A stretch of DNA of 64,000 nucleotides from NCBI GenBank assembly GCA_964448135.1, contig CAYUVH010000022.1, forward strand, positions 124,001 to 188,000. The letters are read 5' to 3'. Numbering within the stretch: the first letter of the stretch is position 1; each line of letters opens with the position of its first letter. The position numbers and the translations under genes were made by a program. The notes under the pieces are model-generated. The model saw only the letters and a program-made list of their open reading frames with translations. It had not been told where the DNA came from and ran no database searches. This DNA is from CAYUVH01 sp964448135. Its GTDB lineage: Bacteria; Verrucomicrobiota; Verrucomicrobiia; Limisphaerales; UBA8199. Positions 51,866 to 61,390 of the stretch are shown piece after piece.

Positions 51866-52723
51866 TCAAGCCGCCTTGCGCGCGGAACGCGCCTTTGGTT
51901 TTGCCCCGGTGCGCGGACGTGATTTTGTCTCCGCGATGCTTTGTTGCAGCACCGAGACCAGGTCCACCACGTTGGACGGCTTGGCTTTCTTCGCGCGCAC
52001 CGGCGCCGTCTTCTCGCCGTGTTCGATCTTGTCTTCGATCATCTTTTCGAGCGCCTGATGGTAATCATCCTTGTACATGTCGGGGCTCCAGGTCGAGGAC
52101 ATGCTTTGAATGAGCTGTTTCGCCATGTTCGCCTCGGCCTTGCCCACGGTTTTTTCGGCCGGGGCGCGAAACTCCGACGCCCCCAGGATCTCGTCCGGGA
52201 AATGCATCAGTTCCAGCATCAGTTCGTCCTTTTGCGGCTTGATCGCCGCCAGATGCTGGCGCGTCTTGATGACCACCTTGGCGATGCCGATTCTTCCCGA
52301 GTCGCGCAGCGCATTGCGCAGCAGCACGTAGGCTTTGTCGCCGCCTTTGCCGGCCTCCATGTAGAACGGCTTGTAAAACAGCAGCGGATTGAGTTCCTCC
52401 AGCTTCACGAACGTCATGATGTCCACGGTCTGTGTGGCTTCGACGTCTGCGCGCTTGAAATCGTCATCCTTCAGCACCACGAACTTTCCCTTTTCATATT
52501 CATAGCCCTTTACAATCTCGTCCCACGGCACTTCCTTGCCATCGGCCTCGGCGATGCGTTTGTAATTGATCGGGCTCAAGTCCTTCGAGCGGAGCAGGCG
52601 GAACTTCAGTTCCTCACGCCTCACGGCGGAATAAAGGGAGATGGGAATGGACACGAGGCCAAAACTGATGGCGCCCCGCCAGATTGGACGTGTGGTTTCT
52701 TGCTGCGGCATAATCAGGTGCAT
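51866..52723 (-). CDS. ku: Ku protein for non-homologous end joining
   Basis: The protein has the bacterial Ku core: RPIWRGAISFGLVSIPISLY, LRSKDLSPINYKRIAEADGKEVPWDEIVKGYEYEKG, and a lysine-rich C-terminal tail (KKAKPSNVVDLVSVLQQSI to KARSARKAA) that is longer than in M. tuberculosis. Ku binds DNA ends as a dimer and recruits LigD, encoded by the next two genes of the operon. The start is ATG 52723 or ATG 52711; neither has a clear ribosome-binding site. Confidence 0.94.
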   Translation of the reverse strand: MHLIMPQQETTRPIWRGAISFGLVSIPISLYSAVRREELKFRLLRSKDLSPINYKRIAEADGKEVPWDEIVKGYEYEKGKFVVLKDDDFKRADVEATQTVDIMTFVKLEELNPLLFYKPFYMEAGKGGDKAYVLLRNALRDSGRIGIAKVVIKTRQHLAAIKPQKDELMLELMHFPDEILGASEFRAPAEKTVGKAEANMAKQLIQSMSSTWSPDMYKDDYHQALEKMIEDKIEHGEKTAPVRAKKAKPSNVVDLVSVLQQSIAETKSRPRTGAKPKARSARKAA

Positions 52724-52917
52724 TGCGATCGAGCTGATTCCGCGCGCGGCCCAACACCGGCGCGGACGCCGGCTCGATGTTCGCAATGCAACCAGTTATT
52801 CAGCTTGTCATGTACCAGCCCGTAATTTCCGCGCCTGGGCGAAGAACGGCCCCCAATGAGTGTGCAGAACGCGCAGGCCCCGTGTCTTCAGCAGTGCGTT
52901 TTGCAAAGTACTCTGAA

Positions 52918-53640
52918 CTATTCCCTGGCTGGCACCATGTGCTCCTTTTCCCAATCCTGAAAATCCCCATTCTCCGAGACCGCCTCAACCGCCGCGCCAT
53001 TGCGATAGCCGTATACGCGCGCAAACTTCCCGTCCGGCTGCACCCGGACTCCGATCTCCCGCAGTATGATTTCATCGTTTATTTCGGGCCCGCCCGGCCG
53101 GATGAATTCAAAAGAATTTATTCCCGGCAACGCCCGTCCCTCGGAAATAGGGAGATAGCCCCGCAAATCCCGCAACGAGATGTGCTCCTCCTGGTGCTCC
53201 GCCTTGAATTTCTGCAAGGCAGTCGGCAGTGCGGCGCAGATGGCCGGCACGGCCTGCCTGGTTTCGGTGGAAAGCTCGGCCATGAATTCGGGGGACCGGA
53301 TTCGCGCCGCCCCGTCCGCCAGTATATTGGAATCGGTGGCCGTCGGCCCAATTTCGGCCGGAGTTTTTACAGGGTCATTGGTGGCGCGTCGGAGCCGGCC
53401 CAGTTCATTGCGCAGGCGGAGCAATTCGGTAAGTTCGCCGGCCGACAACTCCCCGTTCAGATTCGTCCTGGACCTGGCGAGTTCCTGGCTTTGCTCCTTT
53501 GCTCGCGCCAGTTCCGCGCCTTGCTGGGCGAGGGCGAGTTTCGTTCCGCGCAGTCGGTCAGCCGACCAGTAGTAGCACGCAATCGGCAACGCCAGGCTGG
53601 CAGCCAGGATCGGAACCGCGATTAGGATGCGAATTCGCAT
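52918..53640 (-). CDS. Membrane-anchored protein sharing the C-terminal domain of the adjacent sigma factor
   Basis: The 240-residue protein has one N-terminal anchor (ILIAVPILAASLALPIACYY), a coiled-coil segment (about 30-85, LRGTKLALAQQGAELARAKE) and a C-terminal domain. That domain's end, NGDFQDWEKEHMVPARE, aligns with DANFDAWEKERIVTPSLGQ at the end of the ECF sigma factor encoded four bases upstream. The two genes therefore share an extracytoplasmic domain of unknown function and are co-transcribed. The anchor and coiled coil suggest that it works at the membrane, perhaps with the sigma factor. I do not recognise the domain. Confidence 0.75.
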   Translation of the reverse strand: MRIRILIAVPILAASLALPIACYYWSADRLRGTKLALAQQGAELARAKEQSQELARSRTNLNGELSAGELTELLRLRNELGRLRRATNDPVKTPAEIGPTATDSNILADGAARIRSPEFMAELSTETRQAVPAICAALPTALQKFKAEHQEEHISLRDLRGYLPISEGRALPGINSFEFIRPGGPEINDEIILREIGVRVQPDGKFARVYGYRNGAAVEAVSENGDFQDWEKEHMVPARE

Positions 53641-53644
53641 CTTT

Positions 53645-55048
53645 TTACTGGCCCAGAGACGGAGTCACGATCCGTTCCTTTTCCCATGCATCAAAATTGG
53701 CGTCCTCCGATGAGTGCAACTCAGAGTGGCCGTCGGCAAAAGCGTAAGCCTTGTTCCACTTGCCATTCCAACTGCGCCAGGGCTCTCTCTCCCGCACCAC
53801 GATGGTCGTCGCCGGGCTCTTGATACTGGTTAGTGAGCCCTGATAGACGATTTCAAACTGCGCCGTGCTCAGGTTGGTCATCTTCTTCGTTTCGTTAGAG
53901 ATATAGGCCGCCGCCGTCTCGAAGTCGGGTGGAAACTTCCCGTTGTTCTCGTTGGCGAACATGTGGAAAGCCAGCATCCAGTTACGGCTGTAGTTCAATC
54001 GGCTGAAAGCCATTTCGCGCGCTTCTTCCTGAAGTTCAAGGGCCGTCTTTGGTTTGCTGCTGGCTGGCGCTCGTGTGGGTTTGTTCGCGGCTGCGGCGCT
54101 GGCGAGACGATTCGTCTGCGCACGCAATGCGGTAACGTCGCTGCGCAGTTTGGCGAGTTCGCCCGGGCTGTTGCGGTTGGGCAGCGCGCTCTGTTCCGCC
54201 AGCCGCGCATTATCCGCGCGTAACTGCTCGAGCTGCGCCGCTTGTTGTTTCAGAAGTTCGTCCTGGGCGCTCATTTTCGCCTGTGCGTTGTGCTGGATGA
54301 CCAGGGTCGTGGTGATCCCGGCCAGCACGACGGCGCCGATGATTCCGGCATTGATTTTGGTAGCAGTCATAATTTTGAGTATGGACAATGTGGTTCCCGC
54401 GCCCGCCGCTCCGCTCAGCGCGGTGGCGCAAATCGTGGTCGCCAGGCCTGCTGGCGCTGCGGTGGCCGCTTCGGTGGTCAGGACCGTTCCCGCTGCCGCC
54501 AGCGAAAGCGTCGCGCCCTGGCGCTTGAGTAAAGTGTGGAGCTTTTCCAGCGCGCGATGCACGCGCATCCGGGCCGCGTCCTCGCTGCTCCCCATCGCTT
54601 CGGCTACCGTGCGAAAATCCCGCTGCTCAAAGAATCTCAGCACGATTGCCGCCCGGTCCTCCTGGTCCAGTTTCGTCAACGCCTCATCCAAAATCGGCCG
54701 GACCTGGCGCAAGTCCTCCGGTTCCGCCTGCTGCAAAGTATTCATTTCCACCGTCTCGCGTTCCCGCTTCTGCCGTCGCCTTTCACCCCGCACTGCCTTG
54801 GTGGCGACATGATACGTGCTTTGGTGTAGCCAGCCGCCCAGCATGACGCCGCTGGAGAGCTTCCGTCCCGCGCGGGCGAGATTGATGAACACCGTCTGCG
54901 CGACATCCTCCGCCAGGTGCGTATCGCCGCCGACCAACCGTAGCGCCGTGGCATAGACAAAATTGATGTAACGCGAAACCAATTCGCGAAACGCTTGCTC
55001 CGAGCCGTTGTTTGCATATTCGGCGAGCAGTTTTTGGCTGTCCGTCAT
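53645..55048 (-). CDS. ECF sigma factor with membrane helix and C-terminal extracytoplasmic domain
   Basis: The 467-residue protein begins MTDSQKLLAEYANNGSEQAF, sigma region 2 (AFRELVSRYINFVYATALRL to EDVAQTVFINLAR) and region 4 (LDEALTKLDQEDRAAIVLRF with a helix-turn-helix to about 175). It continues with an Ala-rich stretch, a membrane helix (about 233-252), a coiled coil (about 260-320) and a C-terminal domain ending KAYAFADGHSELHSSEDANF. The last part resembles the H-X9-DG ending of pseudopilin-like proteins. A sigma factor tethered this way would need release or could bind a signal outside the cell. The start is ATG 55048; the longer frame upstream is antisense to pyrC. Confidence 0.88.
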   Translation of the reverse strand: MTDSQKLLAEYANNGSEQAFRELVSRYINFVYATALRLVGGDTHLAEDVAQTVFINLARAGRKLSSGVMLGGWLHQSTYHVATKAVRGERRRQKRERETVEMNTLQQAEPEDLRQVRPILDEALTKLDQEDRAAIVLRFFEQRDFRTVAEAMGSSEDAARMRVHRALEKLHTLLKRQGATLSLAAAGTVLTTEAATAAPAGLATTICATALSGAAGAGTTLSILKIMTATKINAGIIGAVVLAGITTTLVIQHNAQAKMSAQDELLKQQAAQLEQLRADNARLAEQSALPNRNSPGELAKLRSDVTALRAQTNRLASAAAANKPTRAPASSKPKTALELQEEAREMAFSRLNYSRNWMLAFHMFANENNGKFPPDFETAAAYISNETKKMTNLSTAQFEIVYQGSLTSIKSPATTIVVREREPWRSWNGKWNKAYAFADGHSELHSSEDANFDAWEKERIVTPSLGQ

Positions 55049-55145
55049 CTTATATCTGACAGTAAAGCCCCGCCCACCTCCCGAACCGAACAAAAATCTT
55101 TCGTTACCTTGCCTCCCGCCCATTTTCCTCCTACCCTCGCCGCGC

Positions 55146-56531
55146 ATGGGCGCGATATTACTGACTGGCGGACGTGTGATTGATCCGGCGAATCGCCGGG
55201 ACGAAATCGCCGACATTTTGATAGCGGACGGGCGTATTGCCGCCGTTGGCAAAGACGCCGGAGCAAAGGCAGCGGACGCGGAGCGGATGGATGTAAAGGG
55301 CTTGGTGGTTTGTCCGGGGTTGATTGATTTGCACGTCCACCTGCGCGAGCCCGGCCAGCGCGCCAAGGAAACCATCGCCACCGGAACCGCCGCTGCTGCC
55401 CGTGGCGGTTTCACGACTGTGGTGGCCATGCCCAATACGTCCCCCTCGATCGACAATGCCGGCACCGTCGCCCTGATTCACGAACGCGCTGCCCGCGAAG
55501 GCTCCGTCAATGTCTTCGTAGCCGGCGCGATCACCAAAGGCATCGCCGGCGAGGAACTCGCCTCCATCGGCTCCTTGAAGCAAGCCGGTGTCGTTGCCAT
55601 CACCGATGACGGCCATTGCGTGCAAAACAACGATCTCATGCGGCGCGCCATGGAATACGCACGCATGTTCGACCTGACCGTCATGGATCATTGCCAGGAT
55701 TACTCGCTCGTGACCGACGGCGTCATGCACGAAGGCTATTGGAGCACGGCGCTGGGATTGCGCGGCTGGCCCTCGGCAGGCGAAGAGATGATTGTCGCGC
55801 GGAATATTCTCCTGGCCGAAACCACCGGCGCGCGCGTCCATTGCCAGCACCTAAGCGCCGCTGGTAGCGTCCGTTTGATCCGCGAGGCCAAAGCCCGCGG
55901 CGTGCCGATCTCCGGTGAGGCCTGCCCGCATCACTTCACGCTCACCGATGCCGCAATTGCTGGCAGTGAAAAATTTTGGGCCGCGGATGGCAAGGGGGTC
56001 TTCGATCCATCTGCCGGCGTCGACGCTCGTCCCACTTGGCCGGCCTACGATACGGTCTTCAAAATGAACCCGCCGCTCCGCTCAGCCAGCGACCGCGAGG
56101 CGATTCTCGAAGGGCTGGTGGACGGCACCATTGAAATCCTTTGCAGCGATCACGCGCCGCATTGCACCTACGAAAAGGACGTGGAGTTCGATTACGCGCC
56201 CTTTGGCATCACCGGCCTCGAAACGGAGCTGGCCCTCTCGCTCATGCAGCTTTACCACACCAAGCGCCTCGACCTTCCGTCCCTCATCGCCAAATACACC
56301 AGCGCCCCCGCAAAACTCCTGCGCCTGGATCGCGGCACCCTTAGCGTCGGCGCGCCGGGCGATGTAACAGTGTTGGACCCCGATGCCGAGTGGGTTTACG
56401 ATGTTCAGCAAGGCGCGAGCAAATCTTCCAACACTCCGTTCCATGCCTGGCGTCTGAAGGGCAGGGTGGTGGCGACTATTGTGGCGGGTCGTAAAGCGTG
56501 GGTTGAACAAAACGAAGCCGCGACCGTCTAA
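55146..56531 (+). CDS. pyrC: Dihydroorotase
   Basis: The 461-residue protein is a class I dihydroorotase: the metal motif GLIDLHVHLREPGQ (HVH at 63-65), GGFTTVVAMPNTSP, DHCQDYSLV, the metal-binding GEACPHHFTL and the catalytic Asp in SDHAPH (about 334-339). It closes the pyrimidine ring in UMP synthesis. It lies alone, divergent from the sigma factor with 97 bp between. The start is ATG 55146; the longer frame reaches into the sigma factor gene. The usual partner pyrB is not next to it. Confidence 0.93.
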   Translation: MGAILLTGGRVIDPANRRDEIADILIADGRIAAVGKDAGAKAADAERMDVKGLVVCPGLIDLHVHLREPGQRAKETIATGTAAAARGGFTTVVAMPNTSPSIDNAGTVALIHERAAREGSVNVFVAGAITKGIAGEELASIGSLKQAGVVAITDDGHCVQNNDLMRRAMEYARMFDLTVMDHCQDYSLVTDGVMHEGYWSTALGLRGWPSAGEEMIVARNILLAETTGARVHCQHLSAAGSVRLIREAKARGVPISGEACPHHFTLTDAAIAGSEKFWAADGKGVFDPSAGVDARPTWPAYDTVFKMNPPLRSASDREAILEGLVDGTIEILCSDHAPHCTYEKDVEFDYAPFGITGLETELALSLMQLYHTKRLDLPSLIAKYTSAPAKLLRLDRGTLSVGAPGDVTVLDPDAEWVYDVQQGASKSSNTPFHAWRLKGRVVATIVAGRKAWVEQNEAATV

Positions 56532-56552
56532 CTTGAAATACTTAACTTTATT

Positions 56553-56990
56553 ATGAAACGAGCTATTTTCGGCCTGATTGCGTGCCTCGGTCTGCTGCCA
56601 GCAGGCGCGGCGGAACTCCAGTGGATGACCGACCTGCCCAAGGCCCAGGCCCTGGCCAAGACGGAGAAGAAGATGGTGATGCTCGATTTCACCGGGTCCG
56701 ACTGGTGCGGTTGGTGCATCAAGCTGAACAAGGAAGTGTTCTCGCAGCCGGAATTCATCGAATACGCACAGAAAAACCTGGTTCCCGTCGAAGTCGATTT
56801 CCCGTCGAAGAAAAAGCAGAGCGAAATACAGAAAAAGGCCAATGAAGCTTTGCAGGCCAAGTATCAGGTCGAAGGCTACCCGACTATTATTGTTCTCAAC
56901 AGCGCCGGGGAAAAGATCGGCCAACTAGGTTATCAGCCCGGCGGTCCCAAGGCCTTTATCAAGGAGTTGGAGAAGCTCAAGGGCAAGTAG
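56553..56990 (+). CDS. Secreted thioredoxin-family protein
   Basis: The 145-residue protein has a signal peptide (MKRAIFGLIACLGLLPAGAA) and a thioredoxin domain with WCGWC (51-55), so the active Cys pair is intact, and the conserved cis-Pro in EGYPTIIV. It is of the thioredoxin_7 type found in the periplasm, probably a disulfide reductase or exchanger. It lies 21 bp after pyrC on the same strand, but with no functional link to it. It ends 10 bases before the convergent sulfatase. Confidence 0.87.
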   Translation: MKRAIFGLIACLGLLPAGAAELQWMTDLPKAQALAKTEKKMVMLDFTGSDWCGWCIKLNKEVFSQPEFIEYAQKNLVPVEVDFPSKKKQSEIQKKANEALQAKYQVEGYPTIIVLNSAGEKIGQLGYQPGGPKAFIKELEKLKGK

Positions 56991-57000
56991 GAGCGGTGCC

Positions 57001-58464
57001 TCAATTCTGTTTCTTCTTCGCTTTCTTGCCGCTACGCACCTCAGGCGTCTGGCCTTGATCGCCGGTTTCGGTGATCCACTTTTCCAGCACGGAGCGCAGC
57101 TTCTTCAACTCAGCTTGATCCTCAGGCTTCTTTGAGTCGGCGAGGTTGTGGATTTCGTAAGGGTCCGCTTGCAGGTCATATAGTTCCTCCTCCGGCATGC
57201 GCGGCTGACAGAGAAAATCCTGGGCCGGCGTCAGCTTCCCTTCCTTGTGCAATTCCTGCATCAGATTCCAAACGGGATATGAGCGCTCTTTGTAGTCGTT
57301 TTTGGCAAAGAAAGGCGTCTCCGGGGTGAAATTGCGAATGTAGCGATACCGCCCATCCCGCACCGTCCGGATCCGCATTACTGTTTCGTCACAGCGATCC
57401 CGGTATCCGAATGAATACTCCCGGTCCGCCTCGCGATGCGCGCCCAGGAAAACGCGCCCCTCCATCTTCGCCGGTTTCGCCACGCCGGCGAACTCCAGCA
57501 TCGTTGGGGCCAGGTCAATGCTCTCGATGATCCGCTCATCCTTCGTCCCCGCCTTGAATCCCTCCGGCGCCGGAAAATTCTTCGGCCACCGGATGATCAT
57601 CGGCACCAGCAACCCTTCCTCGTAGCAAAACTGTTTCCCGCGCACATGCGCCTGCCCGTTGTCGCCCATGAACAACACGATCGTGTCGTCCGCCAGCCCG
57701 TCCTGCTTCAATTGCTCCAGCACCTCGCCCACCTTGCGATCCATTTCGCTGGCCGCGTCCAGGTACTGCGCCCAATCCTTTCGCGTCACCGGATGATCCG
57801 GATAGTAAGGCGGAATCTCCACCTTCGCCGGATCGGCCTTTTTCGGCCCGTGAAAAGCGCGATGCGTCTCGCTGAAATTGATCTGCGCGTAAAAAGGCTG
57901 GTGCGACTTCAAGTCCGCCCACTTCGCCGAATCAAACGGTTTGCCTTCATAATTGAAATTCCAATCCGTCTTTCCCGTGCCCTTGAAATCGCAACCCGGC
58001 GGCAACTGGACCACGTTTGCCGTGAAATAACCCGCCGGCTGCAGCCAGTCATTCAACACCTTCACGCCCTCCGGCAGCTTGTAACCGTCATCGCGATGCG
58101 ACCGGTGATTCTGCGCCCCGATCGTCGTCGCATACATCCCCGTCATGAACGCCGACCGGCTCACCGAACAAACCATCCCGCTGTAAAACCGCCGGTAACT
58201 CACCCCCTCCTGCGCCAGCCGGTCCAGGTTCGGCGTCCAAACTTCCTTCGTCCCATAGAATCCCAGGTGCGGTCCGAAATCCTCCCCGATCAACCATAGA
58301 ATATTCGGCCGCCGAACTGCGTTCGTCGATTCAGTCGCAGTCAATTTGCCGCCCAACACGACCGACAGCACGGCGATCAGAAAAATCCGGCCCCACAACT
58401 TTCGTTGAGTCGGCATGGTGGATTCTGGTGTGAAACGGGACAAGGGGATTGCGTTGGGGTTCAT
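57001..58464 (-). CDS. Sulfatase (S1 family), secreted
   Basis: The 487-residue protein has a signal segment (RKLWGRIFLIAVLSVVLGG), NILWLIGEDFGPHLGFYG (metal Asp), CSVSRSAFMTG with Cys99 as the residue converted to formylglycine (the third position is Val, not the usual Pro or Ala), and VLFMGDNGQAHVRGKQ with the metal DN. It should hydrolyse sulfate esters of polysaccharides in the periplasm or outside. The ATG 58464 overlaps the stop of the upstream gene as ATGA; ATG 58416 gives a more typical signal peptide. It is the last gene of a four-gene cluster. The maturase (anSME or FGE) is not in the window. Confidence 0.9.
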   Translation of the reverse strand: MNPNAIPLSRFTPESTMPTQRKLWGRIFLIAVLSVVLGGKLTATESTNAVRRPNILWLIGEDFGPHLGFYGTKEVWTPNLDRLAQEGVSYRRFYSGMVCSVSRSAFMTGMYATTIGAQNHRSHRDDGYKLPEGVKVLNDWLQPAGYFTANVVQLPPGCDFKGTGKTDWNFNYEGKPFDSAKWADLKSHQPFYAQINFSETHRAFHGPKKADPAKVEIPPYYPDHPVTRKDWAQYLDAASEMDRKVGEVLEQLKQDGLADDTIVLFMGDNGQAHVRGKQFCYEEGLLVPMIIRWPKNFPAPEGFKAGTKDERIIESIDLAPTMLEFAGVAKPAKMEGRVFLGAHREADREYSFGYRDRCDETVMRIRTVRDGRYRYIRNFTPETPFFAKNDYKERSYPVWNLMQELHKEGKLTPAQDFLCQPRMPEEELYDLQADPYEIHNLADSKKPEDQAELKKLRSVLEKWITETGDQGQTPEVRSGKKAKKKQN

Positions 58465-59336
58465 TTGAGATTGGCAGAAATCTTGGCTTCCACCGCCTGC
58501 AGTTGCGCCTCTGCATTCTTCGCGGCAGCATGGAGTTCGGGGGTGCGCGTCTGAAGTCGGTCCAGCGTCCAATTGCCTTCCTCGCTCGCCGTGATGCTCC
58601 ACTCCTTCAAAAGCAAAAGCTTCCGCCGCACCTCGGTCGTGACGCGGAGCCCTTGCGACTTAAGACCGGCTTCCAGAGTTTGCGCCGCATCCTTGCTCGC
58701 ACACAGAAAGAAAAAGCTTACGGGAAGCAGCGTCTGCTCCGTTACGCCCATACTCACCCAGATATTCCACATTAGTGCGTTGCGCGCCAGATGCCCCTCC
58801 AGGTCACCGTTCTCTCCTTGTGCCGCCACGCTCGTCTCCGGCGGAAGCTCGATCAATCTTTCGCCCGCCGCATTGAACTCGGGCACCAACTCGGCATCCT
58901 CCGTTGCCAGTTCAAACTCGCCCGCCGCCGGATCCTCGTAAATCGTCACCAGGCAGAATTCGCCCGGCCCGCTTCGATTGGGTGGATATGCGGGAATGCG
59001 TTTCGTCTGGATGAACGCCCGCGCCCGCTCCGGCAACGTATGCAATAGGTAAGTAGCCTGTTCGCCCGCCAGTGTCGCCAGCGTCAGCAGCCCGGTTCCC
59101 GGTCCGACATGAATGGACAGCTTGGGTTCGGGCAACTCCTTCGAGACCGCATAGCAATCCCGATTCGTCGCCGACCACGCGCTGATGATGAACGAGTTCT
59201 CACTTTTGAACCCCTCCACGCGCGGTTGGTCTTCCAGGGCGACCAGGGCAATCTGACGGATGCGCCGCGGGTCCACCAGACGCTTGCGGATATCGGCGGC
59301 TTCTGCCGGATCCGTGATGATTTGCTTTTCGGGCAT
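58461..59336 (-). CDS. Unknown protein in sulfatase operon
   Basis: The 291-residue protein has no signal peptide or clear membrane helix and begins MPEKQIITDPAEAADIRKRL. It mixes beta-rich parts (QIALVALEDQPRVEGFKSEN) with a C-terminal helical part (LRVTTEVRRKLLLLKEWSI to NLK) that has a faint resemblance to the RraB-type fold. I do not recognise the family. It lies between two sulfatases, 36 bp after one and overlapping the other by ATGA, so it is probably co-transcribed and cytoplasmic. A role in sulfated glycan use is only inferred. Confidence 0.75.
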   Translation of the reverse strand: MPEKQIITDPAEAADIRKRLVDPRRIRQIALVALEDQPRVEGFKSENSFIISAWSATNRDCYAVSKELPEPKLSIHVGPGTGLLTLATLAGEQATYLLHTLPERARAFIQTKRIPAYPPNRSGPGEFCLVTIYEDPAAGEFELATEDAELVPEFNAAGERLIELPPETSVAAQGENGDLEGHLARNALMWNIWVSMGVTEQTLLPVSFFFLCASKDAAQTLEAGLKSQGLRVTTEVRRKLLLLKEWSITASEEGNWTLDRLQTRTPELHAAAKNAEAQLQAVEAKISANLK

Positions 59337-59372
59337 GTGCGTTAATCGGAACTGCTTCGGCGATTTGGTTTA

Positions 59373-61319
59373 CTATTCGGCGTTGTTGCCTTTGCGTTTT
59401 CCTTTTTTCTTAGCCGCCGCCGGGCCTTCCGTCCATCCCTTGCCTGAAAAATCCTCCACCAGGCGCGGCACATAAGTATTCGCGCGCTCCGGCGCGGCCG
59501 GATCGCGTGTCGGCATCGCCTTCACATAAGCCATCAACGGCTCCGCCTTGGTCCCAAGCAGCGTCATCGCGTTCAACGACTCAATGGCCACGTAAGCCCC
59601 ATTCGTCACCGGCGACGCCATCGCCTTCAATGTCTCCAACGCCGCATTCAGGTCCGCCTGGTCGCCGTACTTGCCCAGCGCCGTCGCCGCTGCGATTCGC
59701 ACGCTCGGCGATCCATCATTCAAAGCCTGCTGCAATTCTTCCCTGGCTCCCTTCACGCCCTCCGCCCCGCGGATTTGCAAACCCTGCGCCGCCCAATAGC
59801 GCACTCCGCCGTCCGTGTCTTTCAATCCCGCCTTCAATTGTTCCACCGTCGCCGACTGCGTTCCCGTCGCCCGCTCCGCCATGCCCATGATCTTCACCAG
59901 TGGATAACGCTTATCATCGTGCCCCGCCTCATACATCGTCGGCGCCGCGCGCCGATGCTGCTCCGCCTCCGTCAGAAAACCCGCGTCGCGAATTTCCACC
60001 AAATGTTTCTGCTGCGCCCCGCGCAACTTGTTCAACTCCCCCAGGTGCTCCGGCGAATTCGCCAGGTTCTTCACCTCATCCGGATCGTTTTTCAAATCGT
60101 ACAATTCCTCCGCCGGCTTCGTCTCCCAGAAAAAAGTCTGCGGCGGCTTCAGCTTGCCCTCGTCATACAACTTCTTCCACACTCGCGTCGTCGGCGTCTC
60201 AAACATGTAGGCGATATACTGCCCGTAAATGATCTGCGGCGCGTAATTGCGAATGTAAATAAACCTTTGATCCCGCGTGGCCCGCACCATGTCGCACCGC
60301 TCATCCATACGCCCGCGAAACCCGTGGATGAACTCCGGCGCCGGTGTCGCGAATTCCCCCATGAACGCCCGCCCCTGCATCCACTCCGGCGGCTTCGTCC
60401 CCGCGATGCTCAACAACGTCGGCGCAAAATCCACGAACCCCAGCAACCGCTCGCTCACGCCACCCGGCAGATAATCCTTCGGCGCCAGCGCCTTGAATTT
60501 CTCCGGCACTCGCACGATCAGCGGCACGTTCAACCCCGAATTATACGGCCACCGCTTGCTCCTCGGCATGCCGCCGCCGTTGTCACCGTAGAAAAACACG
60601 ATCGTGTCCTCCGCCAGCCCCGCGTCCTCCAACTCCTTCAACTTCTCCGCGAAGATGCCGTCCATCGTGGTGATGTTGTCGTAATACTGCGCCCAATCCT
60701 GCCGCACCTCCGGCGTGTCCGGATGATACGCCGGCAGCCGCATCTTCGCCGGGTCATGCACGAACGTGTGCGGCCGCGTGCGAATCTGGCTCTCGTGCGT
60801 GATGCCGATGTTGAACACCGCCATGAACGGCTGCCCCGGCTTCCGGTTCCGCCAGTGCGCCGTCGGCGACGACTCATCCCACACCTTGCCCGGCTTCGTG
60901 AGATTGTAATCCTCCTTGCTGTTGTTCGAACAATAATACCCCGCCTCCCGCAAAAACTGCGGATACATCCGCATCCACGACGGCATCGCCACCTCGCTGC
61001 GCATGTGCTCCGCGCCCAGGCTCGTCGCATACACCCCCGTGATCAGCGACGTCCGCGCCGCCCCACACACCGGCGCCGTGGACCAGCAATTCGGATAACG
61101 CAATGCGCTCCCCGCAAACCGGTCCAGGTTCGGCGTCACCGCATTCGTGTCGCCGAAACAGCTCAGTTGCGGATTGATGTCCTCCGCCACGATCCAAAGA
61201 ATGTTCGGCCGCGCCGGCTGCGCTCCGGATGCCGCCAACGCCCCGGTGACGCCGCACAGCCCGCAAAGGTAAATGCCGATCCAGAATCGAAGGGTGGCGG
61301 CCACGCGTGAGTTTATCAT
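59373..61319 (-). CDS. Sulfatase with C-terminal HEAT-like repeats, secreted
   Basis: The 648-residue protein has a signal peptide, NILWIVAEDINPQLSCFG, the formylglycine site CGAARTSLITG (Cys85, C-x-A-x-R), the metal loop VFFYGDNGGGMPRSKR and PDTPEVRQDWAQYYDNITTM. The family ends near 500; the rest is helical with HEAT-like units (VEQLKAGLKDTDGGVRYWAA, ALNDGSPSVRIAAATALGKY) and a basic tail ending KKKGKRKGNNAE. Such repeats bind proteins or glycans. It is paralogous to the sulfatase at 57001. The start is ATG 61319, ahead of the signal peptide. Confidence 0.9.
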   Translation of the reverse strand: MINSRVAATLRFWIGIYLCGLCGVTGALAASGAQPARPNILWIVAEDINPQLSCFGDTNAVTPNLDRFAGSALRYPNCWSTAPVCGAARTSLITGVYATSLGAEHMRSEVAMPSWMRMYPQFLREAGYYCSNNSKEDYNLTKPGKVWDESSPTAHWRNRKPGQPFMAVFNIGITHESQIRTRPHTFVHDPAKMRLPAYHPDTPEVRQDWAQYYDNITTMDGIFAEKLKELEDAGLAEDTIVFFYGDNGGGMPRSKRWPYNSGLNVPLIVRVPEKFKALAPKDYLPGGVSERLLGFVDFAPTLLSIAGTKPPEWMQGRAFMGEFATPAPEFIHGFRGRMDERCDMVRATRDQRFIYIRNYAPQIIYGQYIAYMFETPTTRVWKKLYDEGKLKPPQTFFWETKPAEELYDLKNDPDEVKNLANSPEHLGELNKLRGAQQKHLVEIRDAGFLTEAEQHRRAAPTMYEAGHDDKRYPLVKIMGMAERATGTQSATVEQLKAGLKDTDGGVRYWAAQGLQIRGAEGVKGAREELQQALNDGSPSVRIAAATALGKYGDQADLNAALETLKAMASPVTNGAYVAIESLNAMTLLGTKAEPLMAYVKAMPTRDPAAPERANTYVPRLVEDFSGKGWTEGPAAAKKKGKRKGNNAE

Positions 61320-61390
61320 TCGAGTCCGATTAGACGTTCCTGGGCTCGGCTTAGTTTCAAACTCTTCACGATCCTGGCCCGCCATCCGGC

